Origin: Alphaproteobacteria bacterium
GTDB taxonomy: Bacteria; Pseudomonadota; Alphaproteobacteria; Caulobacterales; Parvularculaceae
Assembly (NCBI GenBank): GCA_030428745.1
Contig: JAUIEG010000156.1
Coordinates: 1 to 6,444, forward strand
DNA: 6,444 nucleotides
Reading direction: 5' to 3'
Every line of letters starts with the position of its first letter. Position 1 is the first letter of the stretch. Position numbers and translations under genes: made by a program. Positions 1 to 6,444 of this stretch are shown in pieces. The notes under the pieces were generated by a model. That model was not told where the DNA came from and did not search any database. It saw only the letters and a program-made list of their open reading frames with translations.

Positions 1-2498
1 GTTGAATCAAGAACACCGACATCCGCTATGCTTACCGACGTGTTGGTTGTGGTTGTGCGTGTTTGTGAGAGCGCTTGGATATCGCCATGATTGAACAGAG
101 AGTCATTTCCGGCATCCCCATCAATGCCATAAGCCGTGGCGACTGCAGTTGAGTTCGATTTTCCTGATCCGCCTCCCACAAGGCGGATATCCACTCCACT
201 GTTGGATATTGTCGCATAGGCTCGCGAATGAATGGAATTATTATTAGTGACAACATCGCCGCCGCCGCCAGCCAAAACCCCGACAGCATTTGCGTCAGCC
301 AAAAGGCTTGCCATGTCGGAGTCAAAACCAATGCCTTGGAAGGCCACGGAACCGGTCGCGGCATGCGCTTCGGCATCGCTGGTTAAAACTGTGTCATTGA
401 CGACAGAATCGTCGCCGCCGCCGGCGTCAATGCCAAAGCTGCCCGCGTCAGCGGTCATACTGAGACTTCCGGCGGTGACGCCCACGAGCTGCACCGACAC
501 GCCTGCATCTTTCACGATTGCATCCGATTTCGCATCAAGGCTTTGCGCGCCAACATAAATAATGTCTGCGCCGCCTGCTGTCGTTACACCGTTCGTCAAG
601 GCAGTCGCGGACAGGTCCGAACCGTCCACCGAATAGCCGCCGCCCTGAATATTGATGGACAAGCCGTCGCTGACCGCTTCCGCCTGCGCTGTCAAAGCGC
701 CGCCGAGAATATTGGCCTGATCCCCGCCGCCGGCGCCCTCAATGGCCGTGGCTGTCGCGTTGGCGAACATCTGCGACGACGAGCTTTCACCGCCGGCGCC
801 GTTCAACGTGAAAGAGAAACTGTCCAAATTCGCTTTGGCATGGACATCCATCTCTGCATAGGAAGCGAGTCGATTTGCGCCCTGCTCTAGCGCAACGCCG
901 AGCGCTTCGGCCTCGCTGGTGAAATCGGCGCGATAGATCGAGCCGCCGACGAGCGTAACCGCAATATTATCCGCCTTAAAGTCGGCGATAGCGTCCACAT
1001 CGAGTACAGCAAGCGCGGACAAATCGAGCACATCATTATCGGCGCCGGCGTCAATGCCGGTCGCGGTCGCCCAAAACTCTGCGCCCATATCCGCGTAGGT
1101 CAAACCGCCAAGCGCCACATTGAGATTAAGTGCGCCCCCGCTAACCGGATCGGCGAGACTATCTTCGTCCTGGGTGGAGTGAACACGCGCGATCGCTTCG
1201 GTTACGATCAGGTTCGAGACATTTATGTAGTCCGCGCCCGCGCCGGCGAAGATACCTGTTGCGTCAGCATCAGCAAGCGTCGCCATTTCCGACCCGGCGC
1301 CGCCAAGGCCGCTCACCACGACCGACTGGGCGCCAGTTGTCGCCTTCGCGCGAGCTTCGAGGAGACCTTCAATATTGATCTGGTCAATTCCCGCGCCAGC
1401 GTCAACGCCGCGCACCATTGCCGTCGATGTGGTCGAAAGATCGCCCAGCCCCGCGCCAGCGAGCGCTCCGCTGAAACCGAAGCCGCTCGCCGTCGAACGG
1501 CCATAGGCGATCACCTGTCCCTGATTTGTGATGATGTCGTTACCGCCGCTGCCGGCCATGCCTTTAACAAATACATCTGCCGTGGACCCGGCTTCGGCCA
1601 GCGAAAAACTGATCGGGACAAAAGCTACGTCGCCACGAATGCTGATCCCATCGGATTTTGCGATACTGACAGCGTTGGTTCTGAGGGCCCCGGTGTTAAG
1701 CAAAAAGTCAGTGGCCACTCCGCCAGTGGAGAACGTATGTCCGGCCATGCCAACGGCTTTTGCTTCGGAAGTCGTCGTCAAATCCGCAATGGAGGCGCCG
1801 AGGGCTGCGCCCTCTAAACTCAGTCCGCCGCCGACGGAAACGCCGACGCCGCGCACATCGGAAAGTGCATTTGTAATAACAGTCGCCTGATTTTCCAGAT
1901 AGTCGCCGCCAGCGCCGCCGCGCAGGCCTTCCGCGCGCGCATTGGCCCCCTGCTGCATATCCACCAAAGAAACGCCACCCGCCACGCCGAGACCGGCGCC
2001 CGATAACGCGACGTTCACCGTGGCGCCCTTAACCTTGGCCTCAGCGGTAACGCCCGTATTCCCCTTTACAAGGATGTTGTCAGTGTCGGCCCCGGCGTCA
2101 AAGCCAATCGCATCAGCGTCAGCCGTCGAACGCGCATCAGTCATCGCTGCATTGACGGCAGCGCCTGCTCCCGCAATAGCGACTTCCACCGCAACGCCCG
2201 TTGTGTCGACCTGCGCAATCGCATGAACACCGACCCTGTCGGGTATCACAGGTGGACCGATAAGCCCACCAGACGGTTCCTCTGGCGCCGGCGGCGCAAA
2301 CTCGATCAAATCGTTGCCGCGACCGCTATACATTCCTGTTGCATAGGCTTTGGCGGTGCTGTTGGCTTCGACCACGCCCGCTCCAACAACAACCCCGGAG
2401 GGCGCGATATCGACGCTTGCCGATATGCTGTCGGAATCGGCGAGCGCGTCCGCGATCACACCAAGACGGGCGTTATTGCGAAGCGTATCGTTTCCAGA
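1..2498 (-). repeat. C-proximal protein-repeat block with acidic glycine turns, continuing off-window
   Basis: Turn motifs start at residues 1116, 1173, 1249, 1309, 1430, 1481, 1533, 1598, 1702, 1756, 1806, 1858 and 1908. Two gaps of double length hold units that lost the motif: one around Asn1383 (LLNTGAL) and one around residue 1653 (EQGANRLASYAE). Spacing is near 60 residues in the first part and 50-54 for most later units, mirroring the short spacing at the protein's N-terminal end. Typical cores are GGAGGD, AGAGAD, DAGADND, DAGGGDD and DAGNDSLFN. The array is still running at the window edge, so the full repeat number is unknown. Confidence 0.8.
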
Positions 2499-5400
2499 AA
2501 CTGTATTACTTATCGGAGCGCTGTGCATTCCGTAGGCGTGCGCATCCGCCTTGCTGTCCGCCTCAATGGCGGCAACGTCAATGCTGAGACCCGCCCCGAC
2601 AAATCCGGCCGACGCATTGACCGCGTCTGCATTTGCATTTGCTGTCGAGGCAACCACAAGATTGCCGCCGTTGATTTGCTCTCCGCCATCCCCAATCGTC
2701 CGCATACCAAAGGCAGTCGTCTTCGCGGTAGTGGAAGCGTCGGCCAGGGCCCCGGAAAGCACAAGCCCGGTGGAAGGCACGACTGAAAGGCCGGAGGTTA
2801 CACTGACGGCGTCGGCGTCGGCCATCGCAGCAACAGCGAGCGTTCCTGTATTTTCGACTTTAAAACCAGCGCCTTTGCCGCCAAGCCCTGTGCTCGTTGC
2901 AACTGCTTTCGTCGCCGCATCGATAACGGCGCCGTCAAACGCAAGACCGAGGGTAGTCGCCTGAATATCAATATCAATGGCAAGCGCATCCGCCGTCGCA
3001 TTGGTAGTTGTCACCACGCTTCCGCTATTGTGCAGCCAGCCCAGGTCGCTGACGCCCCACATGCCGTACCCGGCAGCGACAGCGTCAACTTTTGACGTTT
3101 GCAGGCTGGCGCCGCCGGCGAGGCCAGCTTCTTTAGATATCGCAATGGTTGCATCGACACTTGTGGATGTCGCTGTTGAATCAGCCACCGCACGCAGCGC
3201 GCCGCTGTTGAGCAATGGCGCGGCGCTCTGCGATTTTACGCCAAAAACCGACGCATAGCCGTATATATCGGTCTGCATTGCGGCGATATTCACTGAACCG
3301 CCCACCGTCACAAAATCGATGCTGGTCTGAATTCCGAGATTTTCAGCTAATGCAATCGATTCAGTTGTCAGGACGCCGCGGTTTTCCGCGCCCAATGCTC
3401 CGGCCAAAGAATCAATGCCAATCGCGCTCGCCCGCGCTTTGCCGCGTGTATCGTAAATGACGACACCCGTACTGACGCTGGGATCGGTAGGCCCCGCATA
3501 ATTCAGGGCTGCGCTCACATTCTCCAAAATGCCATGCGCATCCGCCGTTGTGATCAGGCTGCCGACATTAAGCAGTGAGTCATCACCGCCGCCTCCCGCC
3601 ATGCCCCTGGCTGTCGCGCGCGCATCGACCAGATTGAACATTTTTATAGCGTCGAATTGGACTCCATCCGAATTCGGACGTGCGCCGCCATGATAGGAGC
3701 CGCTTTTCGCCATAGAGACGGCGTCAACCGTCATAGAACCAAAATTGAAAATGGCGTCGTCGCCGGCGCCGCCATTAAATCCCCAGGCATTGCTGACGCT
3801 GGTCGCCCTCGTGTCAAAACCGCTGAGATTAACACCAAGAGAGAGTGGGCCGTCGTCCGTAGGGTTGAGATCGAGGCCCATTTCCACCGTGACGGCCGTA
3901 TTTTTGGCTTCTGCATTGGCAAGAACTTTAGCAACGGCGCCCGTCTCCAGAAAAATGTCATCATTGCCGCTGCCGCCAAAGAGCCCGTCCGCTCTCGCTG
4001 AGGCGACCGCAGTTGACTTCAGCAATGAAAATTCGAGTGCAGGCAAATTGATCGGGGATGGAAAAACATCAACCTCGGCATCAAGGAAGACGAGCGTCGA
4101 TTGGGCGTCAGCGAAGCTGCTGACATCCAAATTGAGGCCGCTATAGGTGAGGATATCGTCATCATTGCCGCCGTCAAAACCCTGCGCCGTTGACCGGGCC
4201 TCAGACCCGGCGGACAGAAAAACAGTTGCAGCCCCTGCGGCGCCCAATCCCGGCACAGGAACACCAACCGGGAAGCTGACACTGGCGACATCGATTTGCG
4301 ACTTCGCGGTTGAACTTGATAACAACTCCCCGGACGCTGACATAGTATCGATCCCGCTGCCGCCCGTTAGCCCATCCGCGGCGGCGATCGCAACCATGTC
4401 CGCATCCGCATATGCGTCGTATCCACTGACTTTTGGCGCGGCCTCAATAGTCATCGCAACGCCAAGAGAATGAATATCGGAAAGCGCACTGACGTCGATA
4501 TTGCCGATCGCATCAACGGAATTATTTCCGCCATCGAGGGAGATGCCGCTCGCGATAGCGCGTATTTTATTCTTCTCACCAACGGGCCCCGACGGAACCG
4601 CCGCAGAGACATCAATTGCAGTCAGTGTAATTTCATCAATATTGCGATATGCGGTTGCCGAAACATCCAGCGAAGCAGCCTCGCCAAGTTCAACAATATC
4701 GTCGTTGCCGCCCGCGGAGACTCCTGTGGAGTGCGCTTTGCCGGAGAATGAAGTGTCGCTCTGATTCGCGCCGGAAAACGCCAGCGTAAAAGATGTTGAG
4801 TTGAGATCAACGAGAGACGCTATCATGTTTAGTCCGTCGTCGATAACGATGTGATCATCCCCGTTTCCGGCGAGAACGCCGAATGACGTCGCATTCCCGA
4901 CGCCTTGACCCATGAAAGTCACTGCCTCGGCCAGGGAAACCGCCACATCGGTCTGCTCAAGAAAAGCGGTGCTTCGGATGTCCATGCCGCCGCTCGAAAT
5001 AATGACGGCGCCCGCCTCGCCGCCTTGAATGCCAGTCGACCGCGCAGTGGAAGTGATATCGCCAAGTCCCGCGCTCGCGCTCAACAACCCGATATCTGTG
5101 TTGCTCAACAAGGAACGCGCCGTGGACACCGCCGTAATTTCACCCGACGAGAAAAATGTATTGACGTCATTGCCGCCCAGCAACCCCGTGGCCGTGGCGT
5201 TCACCGTCATCTTCGATGAGAAATCGACAATATCGAGGCCGATCAGATTGACATTGTCGCGACGGCCTTCGGAAAACGCCTCCGCCCTCAGGGGACCGTT
5301 GAGTTCGAAATAGTCTGCGCCGGCGGCGCCATTAAGGCCGGTCGACCGCGCCTGGATCAGCGATTCAATGTTGAGCGCTGAGAACTCATCCGGGTTTTCC

Positions 5401-5843
5401 TGAATGATCGCAAAATCGAGAATGCCGCCAGTGGCGATCGAAAAGACGCCGCCACCGCCGCTGAACACCATGTCGTCGCCAGACCCGCCCTGCACCCCAT
5501 TTGCGAAAGCCTGAACCTTCAACGCTGGCGATGCGAGGTCCACGGAGAAAGCGTCCAACACGGTATCGGCGGTTGTCGCGCTGATCGTGATCAGCTCGAC
5601 GTCAACCGTATCATTCCCGCCGCGTCCGTTTACGCCCGTCGCTGTGACTTTCTCCTCACCGATCAGCGTTAGCTCAACCGACGGTTCGGTGATGGTGTCA
5701 TCAGCGCTCGTGCCGGATACCGCCGTTTCATTAACGGGCGCAGCCATGGCGGCCCCGGAGAGGCCAAACACGGCGGCAAGCGACGTCGTTGACATGATCA
5801 GCCTGCGCAAGCTCGCAGTTTGTCGATTGGATGTCCTGGTCAT
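1..5843 (-). CDS. Giant secreted RTX-like beta-strand repeat protein (putative adhesin/exoprotein), 3' end off-window
   Basis: One uninterrupted frame of 1,947 codons runs from ATG at 5841-5843 to the window edge, where two bases of a further codon remain. An in-frame TGA at 5892-5894 limits upstream extension, and no other start lies between. The N-terminus is a signal peptide ending AMA|AP. It is followed by about 33 degenerate units of 50-70 residues with the pattern A-x-A-x-G-I-x-GGxGDD-x-I-x-N-x-G-x-L, then an Ala/Thr/Ser/Val-rich stretch. Clear examples of the turn are GGSGDD at residue 119, GGAGDDAIFN at 691, GGGGDDSLLN at 750 and DAGGGDDSVVN at 1806. I found no cysteine and only about four Trp in the translation, which is typical of large exported repeat proteins. 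The GGxGxD turn resembles the calcium-binding nonapeptide of hemolysin-type (RTX) proteins, but occurs once per long unit rather than in tandem. N-x-G-x-L steps are common in autotransporter and haemagglutinin beta-helices. Inferred role: calcium-stabilised, solenoid-like surface or secreted protein, possibly adhesive. No catalytic domain is visible. The missing C-terminus would decide the export route. Confidence 0.9.
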   Translation of the reverse strand, partial: MTRTSNRQTASLRRLIMSTTSLAAVFGLSGAAMAAPVNETAVSGTSADDTITEPSVELTLIGEEKVTATGVNGRGGNDTVDVELITISATTADTVLDAFSVDLASPALKVQAFANGVQGGSGDDMVFSGGGGVFSIATGGILDFAIIQENPDEFSALNIESLIQARSTGLNGAAGADYFELNGPLRAEAFSEGRRDNVNLIGLDIVDFSSKMTVNATATGLLGGNDVNTFFSSGEITAVSTARSLLSNTDIGLLSASAGLGDITSTARSTGIQGGEAGAVIISSGGMDIRSTAFLEQTDVAVSLAEAVTFMGQGVGNATSFGVLAGNGDDHIVIDDGLNMIASLVDLNSTSFTLAFSGANQSDTSFSGKAHSTGVSAGGNDDIVELGEAASLDVSATAYRNIDEITLTAIDVSAAVPSGPVGEKNKIRAIASGISLDGGNNSVDAIGNIDVSALSDIHSLGVAMTIEAAPKVSGYDAYADADMVAIAAADGLTGGSGIDTMSASGELLSSSTAKSQIDVASVSFPVGVPVPGLGAAGAATVFLSAGSEARSTAQGFDGGNDDDILTYSGLNLDVSSFADAQSTLVFLDAEVDVFPSPINLPALEFSLLKSTAVASARADGLFGGSGNDDIFLETGAVAKVLANAEAKNTAVTVEMGLDLNPTDDGPLSLGVNLSGFDTRATSVSNAWGFNGGAGDDAIFNFGSMTVDAVSMAKSGSYHGGARPNSDGVQFDAIKMFNLVDARATARGMAGGGGDDSLLNVGSLITTADAHGILENVSAALNYAGPTDPSVSTGVVIYDTRGKARASAIGIDSLAGALGAENRGVLTTESIALAENLGIQTSIDFVTVGGSVNIAAMQTDIYGYASVFGVKSQSAAPLLNSGALRAVADSTATSTSVDATIAISKEAGLAGGASLQTSKVDAVAAGYGMWGVSDLGWLHNSGSVVTTTNATADALAIDIDIQATTLGLAFDGAVIDAATKAVATSTGLGGKGAGFKVENTGTLAVAAMADADAVSVTSGLSVVPSTGLVLSGALADASTTAKTTAFGMRTIGDGGEQINGGNLVVASTANANADAVNASAGFVGAGLSIDVAAIEADSKADAHAYGMHSAPISNTVSGNDTLRNNARLGVIADALADSDSISASVDIAPSGVVVGAGVVEANSTAKAYATGMYSGRGNDLIEFAPPAPEEPSGGLIGPPVIPDRVGVHAIAQVDTTGVAVEVAIAGAGAAVNAAMTDARSTADADAIGFDAGADTDNILVKGNTGVTAEAKVKGATVNVALSGAGLGVAGGVSLVDMQQGANARAEGLRGGAGGDYLENQATVITNALSDVRGVGVSVGGGLSLEGAALGASIADLTTTSEAKAVGMAGHTFSTGGVATDFLLNTGALRTNAVSIAKSDGISIRGDVAFVPISFSLAEAGSTADVFVKGMAGSGGNDIITNQGQVIAYGRSTASGFGFSGALAGAGLGDLSTTSTAMVRGVDAGAGIDQINIEGLLEARAKATTGAQSVVVSGLGGAGSEMATLADADATGIFAGAGADYINVSNLIVTEAIARVHSTQDEDSLADPVSGGALNLNVALGGLTYADMGAEFWATATGIDAGADNDVLDLSALAVLDVDAIADFKADNIAVTLVGGSIYRADFTSEAEALGVALEQGANRLASYAEMDVHAKANLDSFSFTLNGAGGESSSSQMFANATATAIEGAGGGDQANILGGALTAQAEAVSDGLSINIQGGGYSVDGSDLSATALTNGVTTAGGADIIYVGAQSLDAKSDAIVKDAGVSVQLVGVTAGSLSMTADAGSFGIDAGGGDDSVVNDTVLTSDAEAHAATGSVAFQGIGFDSDMASLLADANAVGVLAGGGGDVVTNNNSIHSRAYATISNSGVDIRLVGGGSGKSNSTAVATAYGIDGDAGNDSLFNHGDIQALSQTRTTTTNTSVSIADVGVLDS
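2499..3551 (-). repeat. Central protein-repeat block, units lacking the acidic glycine turn
   Basis: The repeat rhythm continues but GGxGxD is absent for five successive units. The conserved Asn of the N-x-G-x-L step falls at residues 821 (ENRGVL), 879 (LNSGAL), 939 (HNSGSV), 998 (ENTGTL) and 1058 (INGGNL), spaced 58-60 residues. In place of the acidic turn are segments such as GVKSQSAAPL and GMWGVSDLGW. The next unit, at residue 1116 (SGNDTLRN), regains a partial acidic turn. This block may form a solenoid that does not depend on calcium. Confidence 0.7.
3552..5627 (-). repeat. N-terminal protein-repeat block, 13 units, most with acidic glycine turns
   Basis: Glycine-turn motifs start at residues 73, 119, 172, 223, 274, 325, 377, 437, 494, 557, 623, 691 and 750. 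Spacing is near 51 residues for the earlier units and 57-68 for the later ones. Most keep a GGxGxD or GGNDD core, for example GRGGND, GGSGDD, GAAGAD, AGNGDD, GGSGID, GGSGNDD and GGGGDD. The unit at 274 (GGEAGAVIISSGG) has lost the Asp, and the unit at 437 reads DGGNNSVD. The repeats are diverged at DNA level, so this is an old array and not a fresh tandem expansion. Confidence 0.8.
5742..5843 (-). other. N-terminal signal peptide of the giant repeat protein
   Basis: Residues 1-34 form a basic n-region (R3, R7, R13, R14), a hydrophobic core (LIMSTTSLAAVFGLSG) and a small-residue cleavage site, AMA before APVNE. This predicts Sec-dependent export with signal peptidase I cleavage after residue 34. 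The Arg pair followed by Leu-Ile-Met is a poor match to the twin-arginine consensus, so Tat is less likely. An internal ATG at 5793-5795 (Met17) has an AGG six bases upstream, but starting there would remove the whole basic n-region, which supports the start at 5843. Confidence 0.8.
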
Positions 5844-5846
5844 TGG

Positions 5847-5855
5847 CCCCGTTCC
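5847..5855 (-). promoter_or_regulatory. Weak Shine-Dalgarno-like stretch for the giant gene
   Basis: On the minus strand GGAACGGGG ends three bases before the ATG at 5843. Its GGA part sits at a usable distance, but the match to AGGAGG is poor. The start choice therefore rests mainly on the intact signal peptide and the upstream in-frame stop. Confidence 0.35.
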
Positions 5856-5927
5856 AAATGCGCTAGCGAGCGCCCGTCGCGCCTGCTCCAGTCATCCCAT
5901 TTTTTTCAGGTTAAAGGCGACGGCGCC

Positions 5928-5945
5928 ATGGTGCGATCGCACCAT
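5928..5945. promoter_or_regulatory. 18-bp perfect palindrome, candidate operator
   Basis: ATGGTGCGATCGCACCAT is perfectly self-complementary, with GCGATCGC at its centre. It lies in the non-coding gap, about 85 bp upstream of the giant gene's ATG and about 60 bp after the regulator's stop. With no loop it suits a dimeric DNA-binding protein better than an RNA hairpin, and no U-tract follows it on either strand. It could be the site of the adjacent LuxR-type regulator or of another factor. I could not identify a convincing -35/-10 pair around it. Confidence 0.5.
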
Positions 5946-5949
5946 ATGA

Positions 5950-5965
5950 ATGCGGAAACCCGCAT
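5950..5965. repeat. Short inverted repeat in the intergenic gap
   Basis: ATGCGG and CCGCAT are exact inverted copies separated by AAAC. The element lies only four bases from the 18-bp palindrome, so the two could form a compound regulatory site. A six-base stem can arise by chance, and no T-run follows to make it a terminator. Confidence 0.3.
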
Positions 5966-5970
5966 ATTTC

Positions 5971-6001
5971 CTGGCTTCTACGTCGTTTTTTGCGACGCCA
6001 G
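5971..6001 (-). other. Weak hairpin just after the regulator stop
   Basis: On the minus strand CGTCG and CGACG (5993-5997 and 5981-5985) pair around a CAAAAAA loop. An outer CTGG/CCAG pair (5998-6001 and 5971-5974) is separated by a six-base bulge. It starts three bases past the regulator's TGA. No U-tract follows (the next bases are GAAATAT), so a factor-independent terminator is not supported. It might protect the 3' end or attenuate read-through into the giant gene. Confidence 0.25.
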
Positions 6002-6003
6002 CG

Positions 6004-6444
6004 TCAGGTATGCCGGGAAATCTCGAAAAGCCCTTCACGATGGGCGAGCGCCATCAACTCGCCTGCCGAATGAACGCCAAGCTTGCGCATGATGCTCGTG
6101 CGGTGCTTGTCGGCCGTATTCGCGCTGATGCCGAGCCGGTCGGCGACAACCGCAATCGAATCGCCGCGCGCGAGCCCTTGCAGCACCTGCCGCTCTCTTG
6201 GCGTCAAATCCGCACCGAGCGCCGGCCGGTCGAGCGCCTGTAGCACGCGAGACGAAAACGCTTCTCGCCCCGCCATGATTTCACGCGCCGCCCCCAAAAG
6301 GGCATCAATGTCATCGGATTTGAGAAAAACACCATCGGCCCCCGCCTGGCGCGCCTGACGTAAAACCCCGCCGGTCGTCAGCCCTGTCAGCACCAGAATT
6401 TTCGTTTCAGGGCTCCAGCGGTGAACTTCGTCAATCACTTCAAT
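6004..6444 (-). CDS. Response regulator, NarL/FixJ (LuxR-type HTH) family, 5' end off-window
   Basis: This is the C-terminal 146 residues of a DNA-binding response regulator; the frame is open at the window edge and ends in TGA at 6004-6006. The first ~45 visible residues are the second half of a receiver (REC) domain. KILVLTG carries the conserved switch Thr (codon 6385-6387) and GVFLKSDD carries the conserved Lys (6319-6321). The phosphoacceptor Asp should lie a little further upstream, outside the window. After a short linker (about 6206-6300) a full GerE/LuxR HTH domain starts at LTPRERQVLQGLARG (from 6207) and includes the recognition region GISANTADKHRTSIMRKLGV. The family usually has about 200-220 residues, so about a third is missing. 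A GTG at 6436-6438 could be misread as a start, but it falls inside the receiver fold. By family knowledge the protein is phosphorylated by a sensor kinase and binds promoter DNA as a dimer. The target is unknown; the giant exoprotein gene 160 bp downstream is a candidate. Confidence 0.93.
   Translation of the reverse strand: MEVIDEVHRWSPETKILVLTGLTTGGVLRQARQAGADGVFLKSDDIDALLGAAREIMAGREAFSSRVLQALDRPALGADLTPRERQVLQGLARGDSIAVVADRLGISANTADKHRTSIMRKLGVHSAGELMALAHREGLFEISRHT

Noticed and set aside
32..376. Minus-strand open frame of 114 codons
   Set aside because: It is in a different minus frame from the giant gene and is overlapped completely by it. Its Met/Pro/Leu-rich sequence is a frame-shifted reading of the repeats.
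1179..1817. 212-codon open frame on the plus strand
   Set aside because: It lies wholly antisense to the continuous giant minus-strand frame, has a Cys/Arg/His-rich composition unlike a natural protein, and shows no recognisable domain. The GC-rich Ala/Gly/Asp codons of the true gene open such frames.
2223..2786. 187-codon open frame on the plus strand
   Set aside because: Same reason: antisense shadow of the repeat gene, with Arg/Cys-rich composition and no domain.
1..5627. DNA tandem repeats or a CRISPR-like array
   Set aside because: The periodicity is at protein level only. The DNA units are diverged and variable in length, with no identical repeats separated by spacers.
5861..5906. Possible plus-strand terminator (GCGCT/AGCGC pairing and a T7 run at 5900-5906)
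   Set aside because: The five-base stem is more than 20 bases from the T-run, and there is no plus-strand gene for it to terminate.
6436..6438. GTG as the start of the regulator
   Set aside because: The frame is open to the window edge and the visible sequence begins in mid-receiver domain, so the true start must lie further upstream.

Overview
The window is almost entirely one minus-strand coding sequence. A reading frame opens at an ATG at 5843 and stays open, with no stop, to the window edge at position 1: 1,947 codons with the 3' end still off-window. It was translated by hand from end to end. It encodes a secreted or surface protein with an N-terminal signal peptide, followed by about 33 degenerate repeat units of roughly 50-70 residues. 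Most units carry a glycine/aspartate turn of the type GGxGDDxIxN, followed by an N-x-G-x-L step and an Ala/Thr/Ser-rich stretch. This looks like a giant RTX-like, beta-strand-repeat (probably beta-solenoid) exoprotein or adhesin. The C-terminus, which would show whether it is an autotransporter or a type I secretion substrate, is not in the window.

Upstream of it and on the same strand (6444-6004) is the C-terminal part of a NarL/FixJ-type response regulator. The end of a receiver domain and a complete LuxR/GerE helix-turn-helix domain are visible. The phosphoacceptor aspartate and the start codon lie beyond the window edge. The 160-bp gap between the two genes holds an 18-bp perfect palindrome, a smaller inverted repeat and a weak hairpin just after the regulator's stop.

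Layout from right to left in transcription order: regulator (partial), intergenic control region (6003-5844), signal peptide (5843-5742), repeat block with acidic glycine turns (about 5627-3552), a central block whose units keep the spacing but have lost the acidic turn (about 3551-2499), and a second block with acidic turns (about 2498-1). There are no RNA genes, mobile elements or CRISPR arrays. The many open frames on the plus strand and in the other minus frames are shadows of the Ala/Gly/Asp-rich giant gene.

The organism is most likely a Gram-negative proteobacterium. A moderately GC-rich alphaproteobacterium fits the codon use and the regulator type, but this is inference. A plausible picture is a two-component output regulator next to, and perhaps controlling, a large surface protein. 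The sequence shows adjacency and a candidate operator, not regulation itself.
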